64,000 bases of DNA from NCBI GenBank assembly GCA_017535105.1, contig JAFXUI010000004.1, forward strand, positions 1 to 64,000, read 5' to 3'. The translations under genes were made by a program, and so were the position numbers. Numbering within the stretch: position 1 is the first letter of the stretch; each line of letters opens with the position of its first letter. The notes under the pieces were generated by a model, which did no database searches, was not told the DNA's origin, and was given only the letters and a program-made list of their open reading frames with translations. This stretch comes from Alphaproteobacteria bacterium. Its GTDB lineage: Bacteria > Pseudomonadota > Alphaproteobacteria > Rs-D84. Positions 17,027 to 26,666 of the stretch are shown here, in pieces.

Positions 17027-18214
17027 ATGGCAAAAGAAAAATATGTAAGAACCAAGCCACACGTCAATATTGGTACTATTGGTCACGTTGACCACGGTAA
17101 AACAACTTTGACTGCTGCTATCGTTCACTATTATGGTGTTGGTACAGACGCACAAAAGGGCGTTGACCAGATTGATAACGCACCAGAAGAACGCGCACGT
17201 GGTATTACAATTAATACTGCACACGTTGAATATGAAACAGCCAACCGTCACTATGCTCACGTTGACTGCCCAGGACACGCTGACTATGTTAAAAACATGA
17301 TTACCGGTGCGGCCCAGATGGACGGTGCAATTTTGGTTGTGGCTGCGACTGATGGTCCTATGCCTCAAACACGTGAACACATCTTGTTGGCACGTCAGGT
17401 CGGTATTCCAAAAATCGTCGTTTATTTGAACAAATGCGATTTGGCAAACGATCCTGAATTGTTGGAATTGGTTGAAATGGAAATTCGTGAATTGTTGTCT
17501 GCAAATGACTTCGATGGCGATAACGCTCCAATCATCCGTGGTTCTGCTGTTTCCGCATTGGAAGGTAAAAACGACGGTTTGGGCAAAGAATCAATTGACG
17601 CTTTGTTGAAAGCATGCGATGAATACATCCCAATGCCAGAACGTCCAGTTGATAAACCATTCTTGATGCCAATTGAAGACGTATTTTCAATCACAGGTCG
17701 TGGTACAGTGGTTACAGGCCGTGTTGAATCAGGTGTTGTCAAAGTTGGTGACGAATGTGAAATCGTTGGTTTGCGTCCAACACAGAAAACAGTTGTTACA
17801 GGCGTCGAAATGTTCCGCAAAATGTTGGATCAAGGTGAAGCCGGCGATAACGTAGGTTTGTTGTTACGTGGAACCAAGAAAGAAGAAGTCGAACGTGGTC
17901 AGATTATCTGCAAACCAGGTTCTATCACTCCACACACAGACTTTGAAGCTGAAGTTTATATCTTGACCAAAGAAGAAGGTGGCCGTCATACTGCATTCTT
18001 TAGCAACTATCGTCCACAGTTCTACTTCAGCACAACAGACGTAACAGGTACAATCACTTTGCCAGCAGACAAAGAAATGGTTCTGCCAGGTGATAACGTC
18101 CGCATCTCGGTGCAATTGATTGCACCAATCGCTATGGACGAAGGTCGCCGCTTTGCTATCCGTGAAGGCGGACGCACAGTCGGTGCAGGTGTTGTATCGA
18201 AAATTGTAAAGTAA
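17027..18214 (+). CDS. tuf: Elongation factor Tu
   Basis: A 395-residue EF-Tu delivering aminoacyl-tRNA to the ribosome. Motifs: [10 protein letters not shown], the effector [21 protein letters not shown] and GSAVSALEG; the C-terminus is [17 protein letters not shown]. The ATG at 17027 follows a strong TTAAGGAG; the in-frame extension to 16955 runs through the hairpin and is not family-like. This is the only tuf copy in the window. Confidence 0.98.
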   Translation: MAKEKYVRTKPHVNIGTIGHVDHGKTTLTAAIVHYYGVGTDAQKGVDQIDNAPEERARGITINTAHVEYETANRHYAHVDCPGHADYVKNMITGAAQMDGAILVVAATDGPMPQTREHILLARQVGIPKIVVYLNKCDLANDPELLELVEMEIRELLSANDFDGDNAPIIRGSAVSALEGKNDGLGKESIDALLKACDEYIPMPERPVDKPFLMPIEDVFSITGRGTVVTGRVESGVVKVGDECEIVGLRPTQKTVVTGVEMFRKMLDQGEAGDNVGLLLRGTKKEEVERGQIICKPGSITPHTDFEAEVYILTKEEGGRHTAFFSNYRPQFYFSTTDVTGTITLPADKEMVLPGDNVRISVQLIAPIAMDEGRRFAIREGGRTVGAGVVSKIVK

Positions 18215-18226
18215 GGTAAAAACAAA

Positions 18227-18270
18227 CAGGCCGGTGTAATTGGATTAAAGTTCCAATGATTACCGGCCTG
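18227..18270 (+). promoter_or_regulatory. Strong intercistronic hairpin between tuf and rpsJ
   Basis: CAGGCCGGT (18227-18235) pairs with ACCGGCCTG (18262-18270), and after a small internal loop ATTGGA pairs with TCCAAT. No T-tract follows. It sits at the boundary between the str and S10 units, just before the rpsJ ribosome-binding site, where E. coli carries the L4-controlled S10 leader; that parallel is inference. Confidence 0.55.
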
Positions 18271-18294
18271 AATAACGATAAGGAAAACGAACAA

Positions 18295-18606
18295 ATGGTA
18301 CCAGCATCAAAAATTCGTATTAAGTTGACAGCATTCGATCATCGTAACTTGATGGAATCTGTTGATGAAATTGTCAAGACAGCAAAGCGCACTGGCGCAG
18401 ATGTCGTTGGGCCTGTTCGCTTGCCGACATTGATTCAGAAATTTACAGTGAACCGTTCACCACACGTTGATAAAAAATCACGTGAACAATTCGAAATCCG
18501 CAATCATAAAGCGGTCGTAGATATTGTTAATCCAACCCCTCAGACAGTTGATGCATTGATGAAGTTGGATTTGACGTCCGGTGTCGATGTAAAAATTAAA
18601 TTGTAA
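18295..18606 (+). CDS. rpsJ: 30S ribosomal protein S10
   Basis: A 103-residue S10, exactly the E. coli length, a 30S head protein that also works in transcription antitermination as NusE. Core motifs: [25 protein letters not shown] and [18 protein letters not shown]. The ATG at 18295 is supported by AAGGAAA upstream and by length. First gene of the S10 block. Confidence 0.98.
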   Translation: MVPASKIRIKLTAFDHRNLMESVDEIVKTAKRTGADVVGPVRLPTLIQKFTVNRSPHVDKKSREQFEIRNHKAVVDIVNPTPQTVDALMKLDLTSGVDVKIKL

Positions 18607-18616
18607 AACTGTTAGC

Positions 18617-18651
18617 GTTGGTATGGGATGCAAAAAATAAAACGTACCAAC
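18617..18651 (+). promoter_or_regulatory. Intercistronic hairpin between rpsJ and rplC
   Basis: GTTGGTA (18617-18623) and TACCAAC (18645-18651), seven perfect pairs around a 21-nt loop. No T-tract. Confidence 0.4.
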
Positions 18652-18675
18652 CTCTGACTAAAAAAAGGCAAAAAA

Positions 18676-19401
18676 ATGAAACGTAGCGGATTAATAACAA
18701 CAAAAATTGGCATGACTCGCCTTTACGATGATGGCGGGGTCGCACATCCGGTAACAGTATTATCGGTTGGAGATTGCACAGTCATCGGTAATCGTACAAT
18801 GGAAAAGAACGGTTATGTCGCAAATGTATTAGGTTTGCGCGAAGCCAAGGCAAAGCATATCGCAAAGCCACAAGCTGTCGCAGCAGAAAAAGCAGGGGTA
18901 AAACCATTTCGCAAGGTCGCGGAATTCCGCGTATCTGACGATTGTGTGATTCCAACAGGGACCGCATTGTCGGCGTCTCATTTTGTTGTCGGTCAGTTTA
19001 TCGATGTCCAAGCAACAAGCAAAGGTAAAGGTTTTCAAGGTGCGATGAAACGTCATAACTTTGGCGGTAAAGAAGCATCGCACGGTGTTTTAAAAGCACA
19101 TCGTTCACTGGGTGGTACAGGTATGCGTGAATGGCCAGGTCGTGTTTTGAAAGGTAAAAAGATGGCCGGTCAGATGGGTAACGAAACCGTAACTGTCCAG
19201 AACTTGAAGGTATTTGGTATTGACGAAGCAGAAAATTTAATCTTTGTCGAAGGCGCTGTCCCAGGTGCAAATGGCACATTTGTATTGGTCACAGATGCAA
19301 TCAAAAAAGAACACAAAGATTTGCCTGTTCCAACCAAATTGAATAATCCTGTTGTTGAAGAAGCAGTTGCTGAACCTGAAACAGAAGCAGCGGCAGAATA
19401 A
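18676..19401 (+). CDS. rplC: 50S ribosomal protein L3
   Basis: A 241-residue L3, an early-assembly 50S protein reaching the peptidyl-transferase centre. Motifs: GLITTKIGMTRLY, SKGKGFQGAMKRHNFGG and GRVLKGKKMAGQMGNE, which includes the Gln methylated by PrmB in other bacteria. The last ~20 residues are an acidic Glu/Ala tail (VVEEAVAEPETEAAAE) beyond the usual end. rplD follows after about 20 bp. Confidence 0.97.
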   Translation: MKRSGLITTKIGMTRLYDDGGVAHPVTVLSVGDCTVIGNRTMEKNGYVANVLGLREAKAKHIAKPQAVAAEKAGVKPFRKVAEFRVSDDCVIPTGTALSASHFVVGQFIDVQATSKGKGFQGAMKRHNFGGKEASHGVLKAHRSLGGTGMREWPGRVLKGKKMAGQMGNETVTVQNLKVFGIDEAENLIFVEGAVPGANGTFVLVTDAIKKEHKDLPVPTKLNNPVVEEAVAEPETEAAAE

Positions 19402-19421
19402 GTAACGATAAGGTGGATAAA

Positions 19422-20042
19422 ATGCAATTAGAAATTATTAATTTTGACGGTAAAGCAGTCGGCAAGGTAGAATTGCAAGACAGCATTTTCGGGTTAGAGC
19501 CACGTGCAGATATTTTGCACCGTGTCGTTACATGGCAACGCGCAAAATCACGCGCAGGTACACATGCGGTGAAAACCGTTTCTGATGTCGCCGGCAGTGG
19601 TAAAAAAGCATTCAAGCAAAAGAAAACTGGTAACGCACGTGAAGGTGAAAGATACAATGTTCACATGCGTGGCGGTGGTGTCGTTCATGGTCCAGTTGTT
19701 CGCGATCATGCAATCGATTTGCCAAAGAAGATTCGCGCACTTGGCTTGAAAATGGCTTTGTCATCTAAGGTCAAAGACGGCTCTTTGGTTGTTATCGATT
19801 CTGAAAAGTTGAAAGCAGCCAAGACAGGTGCTTTTGCGAAACAATTGAAAAAATTGAATATCGCATCTGCATTGTTCGTGGGCGCGGAAACATTAGATGA
19901 TAATTTCAAGAAATCTGTTGCCAATATCGCAAATGTTGACGCATTGCCGACAATTGGTTTGAACGTATTGGATATCTTGAAACACGACAAATTGGTTTTG
20001 ACAGCAGATGCAGTCAAAGCAGTGGAAGCAAGATTAGCATAA
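19422..20042 (+). CDS. rplD: 50S ribosomal protein L4
   Basis: A 206-residue L4 lining the nascent-peptide exit tunnel. In enterobacteria it also autoregulates the S10 operon. The exit-tunnel loop region is visible: KQKKTGNAREGERYNVHMRGGGVVHGPVVRD is its core and contains the conserved basic and glycine residues. The ATG at 19422 has AAGGTGG just upstream; an earlier in-frame GTG lies inside that ribosome-binding site and is rejected. Confidence 0.96.
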   Translation: MQLEIINFDGKAVGKVELQDSIFGLEPRADILHRVVTWQRAKSRAGTHAVKTVSDVAGSGKKAFKQKKTGNAREGERYNVHMRGGGVVHGPVVRDHAIDLPKKIRALGLKMALSSKVKDGSLVVIDSEKLKAAKTGAFAKQLKKLNIASALFVGAETLDDNFKKSVANIANVDALPTIGLNVLDILKHDKLVLTADAVKAVEARLA

Positions 20043-20053
20043 AGGTCAATAAA

Positions 20054-20389
20054 ATGGCAGAAAAGAAAGTTACTTCAGAAAAGAAAATCGTTGCGACCGC
20101 CGGTGCTTTTGATGTACTGCGTCGCCCGATAGTCACTGAAAAGGCAGCAAAACTGTCTGAAAAGAACGGTGTTGCATTCGAAGTTGCCGCAAAAGCAACC
20201 AAAGAAGATGTCGCACGTGCCGTTGAAGCAATCTTCGGTGTTAAACCAACAAAAATAAACATCGTTGTTGTTAAGGGTAAGGTGAAATCTTTCCGTGGTC
20301 GCAGCGCGGGCACACAACGCACCGTTAAAAAAGCATATGTATCATTACCAGCAGATGCAAAATTGGATCTGTCTGCGAACGTACAGTAA
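20054..20389 (+). CDS. rplW: 50S ribosomal protein L23
   Basis: A 111-residue L23 at the tunnel exit, docking site for SRP and trigger factor. The core DVLRRPIVTEKAAKLSE, VAAKATKEDVARAVEAIFGV and the basic KSFRGRSAGTQRTVKKAYV are typical. An extra ~18-residue Lys-rich N-terminus precedes the usual start. It begins 11 bp after rplD with AAGG upstream. Confidence 0.97.
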   Translation: MAEKKVTSEKKIVATAGAFDVLRRPIVTEKAAKLSEKNGVAFEVAAKATKEDVARAVEAIFGVKPTKINIVVVKGKVKSFRGRSAGTQRTVKKAYVSLPADAKLDLSANVQ

Positions 20390-20399
20390 TAAATCAACA

Positions 20400-20443
20400 G
20401 TCATAACAGAGAATCCATAGCAATTGGACGTTATTGTTATGAC
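20400..20443 (+). promoter_or_regulatory. Intercistronic hairpin between rplW and rplB
   Basis: Nine perfect pairs, GTCATAACA (20400-20408) with TGTTATGAC (20435-20443), plus an inner TCCA/TGGA stem. It ends about 10 nt before the rplB ribosome-binding site and has no T-tract. Confidence 0.5.
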
Positions 20444-20463
20444 AAACATTAGGATAAAAAGAA

Positions 20464-21297
20464 ATGGCATTAAAGCATTATAAGCCGACAACAGCAGGTA
20501 CACGCGGTTTGACCCAGGTTGACCGTAGCGAATTGTACCGTGGCGCGCCAGAAAAGGCGTTGACAGTCGGTATCAAGTCCAAAGGTGGACGTAATAATTT
20601 TGGTCATGTAACCGTTATGCACCAGGGTGGTGGCCACAAACGTAGTTATCGTTTGATTGACTTCAAACGTAAAAAGTTGGACGTTCCAGCAACTGTGTTG
20701 CGTTTGGAATATGATCCAAATCGTACAGCATTCATTGCATTGATTGAATACAAAGATGGTATTCGTTCATACATCTTGGCACCACGTGATTTGAAAGCTG
20801 GTGATATTGTTATCTCTGGTGAACGTGAAGATATTAAACCAGGTAATGCAATGCCATTAAAGAATATGCCAATCGGTACAATCGTACATAACGTCGAATT
20901 GAAACCGGGTGCTGGTGGTCAATTGGCCCGCAGTGCAGGTTGCTATGCTCAATTGATGGGTAAAGACGGCGTTTATGCCCAGATTAAAATGAACAGCGGT
21001 GAGTTGCGCAAGGTTCATTCCGATTGTTTTGCCACCGTTGGCAGCGTTTCCAATCCGGATCAACGCAACGTCAATTTGGGTAAGGCTGGTCGCGCACGTT
21101 GGTTGGGTGTTCGCCCATCGGTACGCGGTATGGCAATGAACCCGAATGATCACCCAATGGGTGGTGGTAATGGTCATTCCAAGGGCCACGAACCAGTATC
21201 ACGTACAGGTATTCCAGCCAAGGGATATCGTACCCGTAGCAATAAACGTACTGCAAAGATGATTATCCGCAGCAGACATTTGGCAAAGAAGAAATAA
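20464..21297 (+). CDS. rplB: 50S ribosomal protein L2
   Basis: A 277-residue L2, a universally conserved 23S rRNA-binding protein needed for subunit association and peptidyl transfer. Signatures: [21 protein letters not shown] near the N-terminus starts in the usual place, and the C-terminal [17 protein letters not shown] includes the conserved histidine. The end [17 protein letters not shown] is typical. Confidence 0.98.
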   Translation: MALKHYKPTTAGTRGLTQVDRSELYRGAPEKALTVGIKSKGGRNNFGHVTVMHQGGGHKRSYRLIDFKRKKLDVPATVLRLEYDPNRTAFIALIEYKDGIRSYILAPRDLKAGDIVISGEREDIKPGNAMPLKNMPIGTIVHNVELKPGAGGQLARSAGCYAQLMGKDGVYAQIKMNSGELRKVHSDCFATVGSVSNPDQRNVNLGKAGRARWLGVRPSVRGMAMNPNDHPMGGGNGHSKGHEPVSRTGIPAKGYRTRSNKRTAKMIIRSRHLAKKK

Positions 21298-21316
21298 TAA
21301 AAAAACGGAGTAAATG

Positions 21317-21604
21317 ATGTCTCGTTCAGTATGGAAAGGTCCTTATGTTCACCCATCTGTCTTGAAAAAGACGGCTGCGGCAAATGAAAAAGATGACCGT
21401 AAACCAATTAAAACATGGTCCCGCGGCAGCACAATCGTGCCACCGATGGTCGGACTGACTTTTGAAGTTCACAATGGTAACAAATTTATCCCAGTGTCGA
21501 TTGTCGAAGATATGATCGGACACAAATTGGGTGAATTTGCACCAACTCGTACGTTCAAGGGCCACGCAGCGAACAAGAAAGCCGCAGCGGCAGCAAAAAA
21601 ATAA
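21317..21604 (+). CDS. rpsS: 30S ribosomal protein S19
   Basis: A 95-residue S19 that pairs with S13 in the 30S head. Core motifs: [40 protein letters not shown] and [15 protein letters not shown]. Two ATG codons lie in tandem (21314, 21317); the second is preferred because GGAG is only three bases from the first. Confidence 0.97.
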   Translation: MSRSVWKGPYVHPSVLKKTAAANEKDDRKPIKTWSRGSTIVPPMVGLTFEVHNGNKFIPVSIVEDMIGHKLGEFAPTRTFKGHAANKKAAAAAKK

Positions 21605-21630
21605 TTTCATATAAAGGGTAAGGTACAGTT

Positions 21631-22062
21631 ATGACTACAGCAAGATATGGAATCAAAGAAAATCAAGTTCGCGCGTTTAACAAAATGATCCGCGTCAGCC
21701 ACCAGAAATTAAACTTGGTGTGCGATTTGGTACGCGGTTTGCCGGTTGATCGTGCGATTGATGTATTAAAGTTTTCTAAAAAACGTGTTGCGGGCGAAGT
21801 GTTGAAAACTTTGTTATCCGCAGTTGCAAATGCAGAACACAACAAAAACTTGGCAGTGGACAGTTTGTTCGTCAAAGAAATTTGGTGTGGTAAAGCATTG
21901 ACAATGAAACGTATTATGGCCGGACCACGCGGCAGCGCGCGTCCAATCCTGAAACCTTTCTCGAATTTGACAATCGTGTTGGAATCGGGCAAGGCACCAG
22001 AAAAGAAAGCAAAAAAAACAGCCGATAAAGCCGAAACAAAAAAGGCAGCAAAGGCAAAATAA
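21631..22062 (+). CDS. rplV: 50S ribosomal protein L22
   Basis: A 143-residue L22 whose beta-hairpin lines the exit tunnel (KALTMKRIMAGPRGSARPIL). The N-terminal part NQVRAFNKMIRVSHQKLNLV is standard. A Lys/Ala-rich tail of about 25 residues (EKKAKKTADKAETKKAAKAK) extends beyond the family core, like the tail of L17 in this genome. Confidence 0.97.
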   Translation: MTTARYGIKENQVRAFNKMIRVSHQKLNLVCDLVRGLPVDRAIDVLKFSKKRVAGEVLKTLLSAVANAEHNKNLAVDSLFVKEIWCGKALTMKRIMAGPRGSARPILKPFSNLTIVLESGKAPEKKAKKTADKAETKKAAKAK

Positions 22063-22100
22063 ACTAACACATGGCGCGTGGTATGGGGAAACCCTGAATA

Positions 22101-22114
22101 AAGCGGGAACGCTT
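22101..22114 (+). promoter_or_regulatory. Intercistronic hairpin between rplV and rpsC
   Basis: AAGCG/CGCTT stem closing a GGAA tetraloop; a smaller GGG-GAAA-CCC hairpin lies at 22085-22094. No T-tract. Confidence 0.35.
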
Positions 22115-22147
22115 CAAGAACACAAACCATAAAGCAAGGATAAAGAA

Positions 22148-22849
22148 ATGGGACAAAAAGTATCGCCAATTTCACAGCGTCTGGGAATCAATAAGGTTAC
22201 TGATTCTCGCTGGATTGCTGGCAAAAAAGAATATGCTAAATTGTTAGCAGAAGACAACAAAATCCGCACCTTTATTGAAAAGAAGTTAAAGAAAGCGGGT
22301 TTGGCCAAAATTGTTATTGAACGTTTGGCTAAAAAAGTTGTTGTGACCGTGCACACATCTCGTCCGGGTATGATTATCGGTAAGAACGGTGCAGATATTG
22401 AAACATTACGTAACGACATCAAAAAGTTGGTTCAAAACGATCAAGTTGTCGTCAATATCTATGAAGTTCGCCGCCCAGATTTGAATGCACAATTGGTTGC
22501 CCAGGGCATCGCACAACAAATCGAAGGTCGTGTTTCGTTCAAACGCGCAATGAAGAAAGCCGTTCAAAATGCTCAAAAAGCAGGCGCCCAAGGTATCAAA
22601 GTTATGTGCAGTGGTCGTTTGAATGGTGCCGAAATCGCACGTAGCGAACAAATCCGCGAAGGTCGTATTCCATTGCACACGTTGCGTGCGGACATCGACT
22701 ATGCGGCAATCCAAGCGAAAACAACATATGGTGTTGTCGGTGTAAAGGTTTGGATTTACACAGGCGATGTTGTTAACAAAGAAAAGTTGGCGTCTGAAAT
22801 GGCACGTCCAACAGAATATGCTGGTACCAGTGAAAGAAAAAGCAAATAA
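22148..22849 (+). CDS. rpsC: 30S ribosomal protein S3
   Basis: A 233-residue S3 at the mRNA entry channel. It begins MGQKVSPISQRLG; the KH domain contains SRPGMIIGKNGADIETL, and the C-terminal domain RLNGAEIARSEQIREGRIPLH follows the family. Overlap and spacing with rplP (18 bp) indicate co-transcription. Confidence 0.98.
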   Translation: MGQKVSPISQRLGINKVTDSRWIAGKKEYAKLLAEDNKIRTFIEKKLKKAGLAKIVIERLAKKVVVTVHTSRPGMIIGKNGADIETLRNDIKKLVQNDQVVVNIYEVRRPDLNAQLVAQGIAQQIEGRVSFKRAMKKAVQNAQKAGAQGIKVMCSGRLNGAEIARSEQIREGRIPLHTLRADIDYAAIQAKTTYGVVGVKVWIYTGDVVNKEKLASEMARPTEYAGTSERKSK

Positions 22850-22867
22850 GTCTAAAGGAATTGAAAA

Positions 22868-23281
22868 ATGTTAATGCCAAATAAAACAAAATTTCGCAAA
22901 CAACACAAAGGCCGTATCCACGGTGCCACCAAAGGTGGAAGCGAATTGGCGTTCGGTTCGTTTGGACTGAAAGCCATGACCCCAGAACGCATCACAGCGC
23001 GTCAAATCGAAGCCGCGCGTCGTGCAATCACACGTCATATGCGCCGTCAAGGTAAACTCTGGATTCGTATTTTCCCAGATGTTCCAGTGACCGCAAAGCC
23101 AGCCCAGGTTCGTATGGGTAAAGGTAAAGGTGCGGTTGAATACTGGATTTGCCGTGTAAAACCGGGTCGTATCATGTTCGAAGTCGATGGTGTTAAACCA
23201 GAAATCGCATTTGAAGCATTTGCTTTGGCATCTGCTAAATTGCCGGTCAAGACCAAGATTGTTGAACGTAAAGTTAACTAA
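22868..23281 (+). CDS. rplP: 50S ribosomal protein L16
   Basis: A 137-residue L16 that helps position tRNA in the 50S A and P sites. Signatures: [36 protein letters not shown] and [20 protein letters not shown]. The start ATG at 22868 has AAAGGAA upstream. Confidence 0.97.
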   Translation: MLMPNKTKFRKQHKGRIHGATKGGSELAFGSFGLKAMTPERITARQIEAARRAITRHMRRQGKLWIRIFPDVPVTAKPAQVRMGKGKGAVEYWICRVKPGRIMFEVDGVKPEIAFEAFALASAKLPVKTKIVERKVN

Positions 23282-23309
23282 TTAAAATCCAAAGCAAAAG
23301 GGTTATAAA

Positions 23310-23501
23310 ATGGCAGAAAAGAAACAAGAAAAAGAAGCACTGACGAAAGAGGCTTTGGAAAGCAAATTGGTTGATTTGAAAAAAGAACAAATGAACCAGC
23401 GTTTCCAACACGAAGCAGGCCAATTACCAAAAACACACGTAATTCGCCAAACTCGTCGGGAAATTGCACGTGTTAAGACAAAATTGAACGCGGCAAAATA
23501 A
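23310..23501 (+). CDS. rpmC: 50S ribosomal protein L29
   Basis: A 63-residue L29 near the tunnel exit next to L23. The helical hairpin is recognisable from [20 protein letters not shown] and the C-terminal [15 protein letters not shown]. The first ~10 residues are an extra Lys/Glu-rich stretch. Confidence 0.95.
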   Translation: MAEKKQEKEALTKEALESKLVDLKKEQMNQRFQHEAGQLPKTHVIRQTRREIARVKTKLNAAK

Positions 23502-23518
23502 AAAAACACCGATTTTTG

Positions 23519-23546
23519 TTGAGATTTCCTAAATTTAAGGTATCAT
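23519..23546 (+). promoter_or_regulatory. Possible internal promoter before rpsQ
   Basis: TTGAGA (23519-23524) and TATCAT (23541-23546), 16 bp apart, in the 99-bp gap between rpmC and rpsQ. This is the only long spacer of the cluster without a clear stem-loop. Confidence 0.3.
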
Positions 23547-23600
23547 ATACAGCTGTCGGTAAAAAAAGAACATAAAGAATAACAGCAAGGGACAATAGTT

Positions 23601-23870
23601 ATGCCAAAACGTATACTGCAAGGAACAGTCAAAAGTACAGCAAATGACAAAACTGTCGTTGTTGAAGTAGAACGTCGTTTCCGTCATCCATTGTATGGTA
23701 AGTTCGTGAAGCAGAATAAAAAGTACAAGGCACACGATGAAAACAACGAATACAAGGTTGGCGACATCGTTGCTATCGAAGAACATCGTCCAATTTCCAA
23801 GACAAAAACTTGGATTGTAAAGGGACGTGTCGGTGTTTCCAAAGACGAAAATGTCGAAGTAGCCGACTAA
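23601..23870 (+). CDS. rpsQ: 30S ribosomal protein S17
   Basis: An 89-residue S17, a primary 16S rRNA-binding OB-fold protein. Key stretches: [60 protein letters not shown] and SKTKTWIV. Confidence 0.97.
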   Translation: MPKRILQGTVKSTANDKTVVVEVERRFRHPLYGKFVKQNKKYKAHDENNEYKVGDIVAIEEHRPISKTKTWIVKGRVGVSKDENVEVAD

Positions 23871-23926
23871 AGTAAAAAGAGTAGGGGTCTTTGAGGGCAT
23901 TACGCCAGTCGGATCCCAGAAACAAA

Positions 23927-23941
23927 GCAATCGGGGATTGC
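23927..23941 (+). promoter_or_regulatory. Intercistronic hairpin between rpsQ and rplN
   Basis: GCAATC/GATTGC, six perfect pairs with a GGG loop, 25 nt upstream of the rplN start. No T-tract. Confidence 0.35.
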
Positions 23942-23966
23942 CCGGTTTGCAGGAAAAGGGTAAAAA

Positions 23967-24341
23967 ATGATACAAAATGAAACAGTTATGACAGTTGCAG
24001 ACAACAGTGGTGCGCGTAAAGCAATGTGCATCAAAGTGTTGGGCGGTTCTCATCGTCGTTATGCAACAGTTGGCGACAAAATCGTCGTCGCTATCAAAGA
24101 AGCCATTCCACGTGGTAAAGTGCAAAAGGGTACCGTACAACGTGCAATCATCGTTCGTACCAAGTTCCCAATTAAGCGTCCAGATGGTTCTATCATCCGT
24201 TTCGATGATAACGCGGTTGTTTTAATCAACAAAAACAATTTCGAACCAATTGGAACACGTATCTTTGGCCCAATCGCACGTGAAGTTCGTCGTAAATATG
24301 ACGTTCAGAAAATCGTGTCTTTGGCACCAGAAGTTTTGTAA
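23967..24341 (+). CDS. rplN: 50S ribosomal protein L14
   Basis: A 124-residue L14 at the subunit interface, binding site of RsfS and part of bridge B8. Signatures: [37 protein letters not shown] and [17 protein letters not shown]. Confidence 0.98.
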   Translation: MIQNETVMTVADNSGARKAMCIKVLGGSHRRYATVGDKIVVAIKEAIPRGKVQKGTVQRAIIVRTKFPIKRPDGSIIRFDDNAVVLINKNNFEPIGTRIFGPIAREVRRKYDVQKIVSLAPEVL

Positions 24342-24377
24342 GTGGCGTCCGGAAAATAAACAGAAAAGGCTGAAAAG

Positions 24378-24680
24378 ATGAAAATTAAAAAAGGCGACGA
24401 AGTCGTAGTTATTTCAGGAAAATACAAGGGCGTCAAAGGCAAAGTGCTGGATGCGCGCCCATCGGAATCTCGTGTTGTTGTCGAAGGTGTTAACCGTCAC
24501 AAATGGCATGTGAAACCAACCCAGGACACACCGGGTCACATCGTTGACCGCGAAGCACCAATCCACGTATCGAACGTTGCGTTGGTTGATCCAAAGACCA
24601 AAAAAGCAACACGCGTTGGATACAAAGTGACGGGTGATAAAAAGGTTCGTGTTTCCAAAAAATCTGGGACAGAATTATAA
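24378..24680 (+). CDS. rplX: 50S ribosomal protein L24
   Basis: A 100-residue L24, an assembly initiator. The KOW motif [20 protein letters not shown] is at the N-terminus, and [20 protein letters not shown] and [15 protein letters not shown] follow. Spacing to rplN is 36 bp. Confidence 0.97.
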   Translation: MKIKKGDEVVVISGKYKGVKGKVLDARPSESRVVVEGVNRHKWHVKPTQDTPGHIVDREAPIHVSNVALVDPKTKKATRVGYKVTGDKKVRVSKKSGTEL

Positions 24681-24693
24681 ACAAAGTAAACTG

Positions 24694-24713
24694 GTTTCCG
24701 CTGTTACGGAAAC
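24694..24713 (+). promoter_or_regulatory. Intercistronic hairpin between rplX and rplE, CTGTTA-loop type
   Basis: GTTTCCG (24694-24700), loop CTGTTA, CGGAAAC (24707-24713); seven perfect pairs. The same loop and a stem differing only by pair-preserving changes occur before rplR (26667-26686). Confidence 0.6.
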
Positions 24714-24734
24714 AAAACGTTAAGGAAAAAAGAA

Positions 24735-25280
24735 ATGCAAAGTAGATTGCGTGAAATTTATGAAAAACAGATTGTGCCAGAATTAGTCAAAGAATTCGGG
24801 TACACAAATGCGCTGGCTGTGCCAAAACTTTCCAAGATTGTTCTGAATATGGGTGTTGGCGAAGCAGTTGCAGATAAAAAGAAATTAGATGCAGCGGCGG
24901 CTGATTTGACTGCGATTGCTGCACAAAAGTCGGTTATTACACATGCCAAGAAGTCAATCGCGACATATCGTCTGCGTGAAGGCCAAGCAATTGGTACCAA
25001 GGTTACATTGCGCGGTAAAAGAATGTACGATTTCTTGGATAAGTTAATCACAGTTGCATTGCCACGTGTAAAAGACTTTCGCGGTTTGTCAAAATCTAAA
25101 TTTGACGGTCGTGGAAACTATGCATTTGGTATCAAGGAACATCTGATTTTCCCAGAAATTTCCGTTGATAAAATCGATGCAATTCGCGGTATGGACATTG
25201 TTATCGCCACAACCGCAAAAACAGATGAAGAAGCTCGTGCATTGCTGACCAAAATCGGCTTGCCTTTGGTTTTAAAATAA
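24735..25280 (+). CDS. rplE: 50S ribosomal protein L5
   Basis: A 181-residue L5 that binds 5S rRNA in the central protuberance. Signatures: [57 protein letters not shown] and the C-terminal [20 protein letters not shown]. rpsN starts 15 bp later. Confidence 0.98.
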   Translation: MQSRLREIYEKQIVPELVKEFGYTNALAVPKLSKIVLNMGVGEAVADKKKLDAAAADLTAIAAQKSVITHAKKSIATYRLREGQAIGTKVTLRGKRMYDFLDKLITVALPRVKDFRGLSKSKFDGRGNYAFGIKEHLIFPEISVDKIDAIRGMDIVIATTAKTDEEARALLTKIGLPLVLK

Positions 25281-25295
25281 TAAAAAGGTATAAAA

Positions 25296-25598
25296 ATGGC
25301 TAAATTAGCGTTGATAAATAAACAAAAAAGACGTGAAGCATTGGTCGCAAAATATGCAAAAAAGCGCGAAGCGATCAAAGAAAAAATGTCCGTCAATGCA
25401 ACACCAGATGAACGCATGGACGCGATGAAGAAATTGGCGAAGTTGCCACGCAACGCAAACCCAACACGTTTGCACAATCGTTGCTCGGTTACCGGTCGTG
25501 CACGTGGTTATTCACGTATGTTCGGTTTGTGCCGTCAGCAAGTTCGTACACAAGCGTCCGAAGGTAAATTGCCAGGCGTACGCAAATCAAGTTGGTAA
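25296..25598 (+). CDS. rpsN: 30S ribosomal protein S14, zinc-free long form
   Basis: A 100-residue S14 with the C-terminal core RLHNRCSVTGRARGYSRMF and LCRQQVRTQASEGKLPGVRK. Only scattered Cys remain instead of the CxxC pairs of the zinc-binding form. This long form is usual in proteobacteria. Confidence 0.97.
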   Translation: MAKLALINKQKRREALVAKYAKKREAIKEKMSVNATPDERMDAMKKLAKLPRNANPTRLHNRCSVTGRARGYSRMFGLCRQQVRTQASEGKLPGVRKSSW

Positions 25599-25652
25599 AT
25601 CCAGCGAAAGTTTAACAAAACCCCAGTTGTGGACAATGCAGCTGGTCAAATG

Positions 25653-25668
25653 TGTGGAATGTTCCACA
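25653..25668 (+). promoter_or_regulatory. Intercistronic hairpin between rpsN and rpsH
   Basis: TGTGGA/TCCACA stem (loop ATGT), ending four bases before TAAGGAG. A second possible stem (CCAG/CTGG) lies at 25623-25645. No T-tract. Confidence 0.4.
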
Positions 25669-25684
25669 TATAAGGAGTAAAAAG

Positions 25685-26083
25685 ATGTCATTATCACACC
25701 CAATCGGAGATATGTTGACGCGCATTCGCAACGGTCAAGTCGCGGGCAAGGAAACAGTTTCCGTTCCAAACAGCAAACTGCGCGCAGCAGTTTTGAATGT
25801 ATTAAAGGAAGAAGGTTTTATTACCGATTTCCGTGAAGAAAAAATCGATGAACACCGTTCCAACTTGGTTATCGAATTGAAATATGTTGGTGGCAACGGT
25901 GCAATCCAAGAAATTTCTGTCGTGTCAAAACCAGGTCGTCGTGTTTATTCTGGCAGTGCCAAAATGCCACGCGTTTTAAATGGCTTGGGTATCGCGATTG
26001 TTTCAACCCCAAATGGCGTTATGACCGATCACAAAGCACGCTTGATGAATGTCGGCGGTGAAATTTTGTGCAAAGTTATATAA
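25685..26083 (+). CDS. rpsH: 30S ribosomal protein S8
   Basis: A 132-residue S8, an early 16S binder and translational repressor of the spc operon in E. coli. Signatures: LSHPIGDMLTRIRNGQ, VSKPGRRVYSGSAKMPRV, LGIAIVSTPNGVMTDHKAR and GGEILCKVI. The ATG at 25685 follows TAAGGAG; earlier in-frame codons run through the hairpin. Confidence 0.97.
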   Translation: MSLSHPIGDMLTRIRNGQVAGKETVSVPNSKLRAAVLNVLKEEGFITDFREEKIDEHRSNLVIELKYVGGNGAIQEISVVSKPGRRVYSGSAKMPRVLNGLGIAIVSTPNGVMTDHKARLMNVGGEILCKVI

Positions 26084-26104
26084 TACAAGTAGAAGGATTA
26101 AGTT

Positions 26105-26656
26105 ATGTCTCGTGCAGGAAAATATCCAGTTGTTTTGAAAGATGGCGTTTCAGCGGCTATTGTCGATGGCGCAATCGTTATCAAAGGGCCAAAGGGCGAG
26201 TTGAAAGTTCCAGTTAACACAAAACACGCAGGTTTGGTCGAAGTTAAAATCGAAGGTAATTCAGTTGTTGTTACACCAAAAGATGCAGAAGACAAAACTT
26301 CACGCGCAATGTGGGGTACAATGACCCGCAACGTCCGCAGTGCAGTCGAAGGTGTCACAACTGGTTTTGCCAAAGAAATGTACATGAAGGGTGTTGGTTA
26401 CAAGGCATCTGTGTCTGGCAACAAATTGGTTTTGGTTGCAGGTTATTCACATGATGTCGTTATGGAAATCCCAGCGGGCTTGACCGTTGAAATGGGTGGT
26501 GCACCAACCGAATTTACAGTCAAAGGCATTGATAAATGCTTGGTCGGTTTGTTCGCAGACAAGATTCACAAGGTTCGCAAGGCCGATCCGTACAAGGGTA
26601 AAGGTATCTTCTATAAGGGCGAAACAATCCGCCACAAAGAAGGTAAAAAGAAATAA
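26105..26656 (+). CDS. rplF: 50S ribosomal protein L6
   Basis: A 183-residue L6 near the factor-binding centre. It shows the duplicated fold: IKGPKGELKVPVNTKH in the first half and the family signature PYKGKGIFYKGETIRHKEGK at the C-terminus. It starts 21 bp after rpsH. Confidence 0.97.
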   Translation: MSRAGKYPVVLKDGVSAAIVDGAIVIKGPKGELKVPVNTKHAGLVEVKIEGNSVVVTPKDAEDKTSRAMWGTMTRNVRSAVEGVTTGFAKEMYMKGVGYKASVSGNKLVLVAGYSHDVVMEIPAGLTVEMGGAPTEFTVKGIDKCLVGLFADKIHKVRKADPYKGKGIFYKGETIRHKEGKKK

Positions 26657-26666
26657 TAAGTAAATA

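Noticed and set aside
18227..18270. tuf-rpsJ hairpin as a rho-independent terminator
   Set aside because: No T-tract follows, and rpsJ begins 25 bp later without another promoter that I can see.
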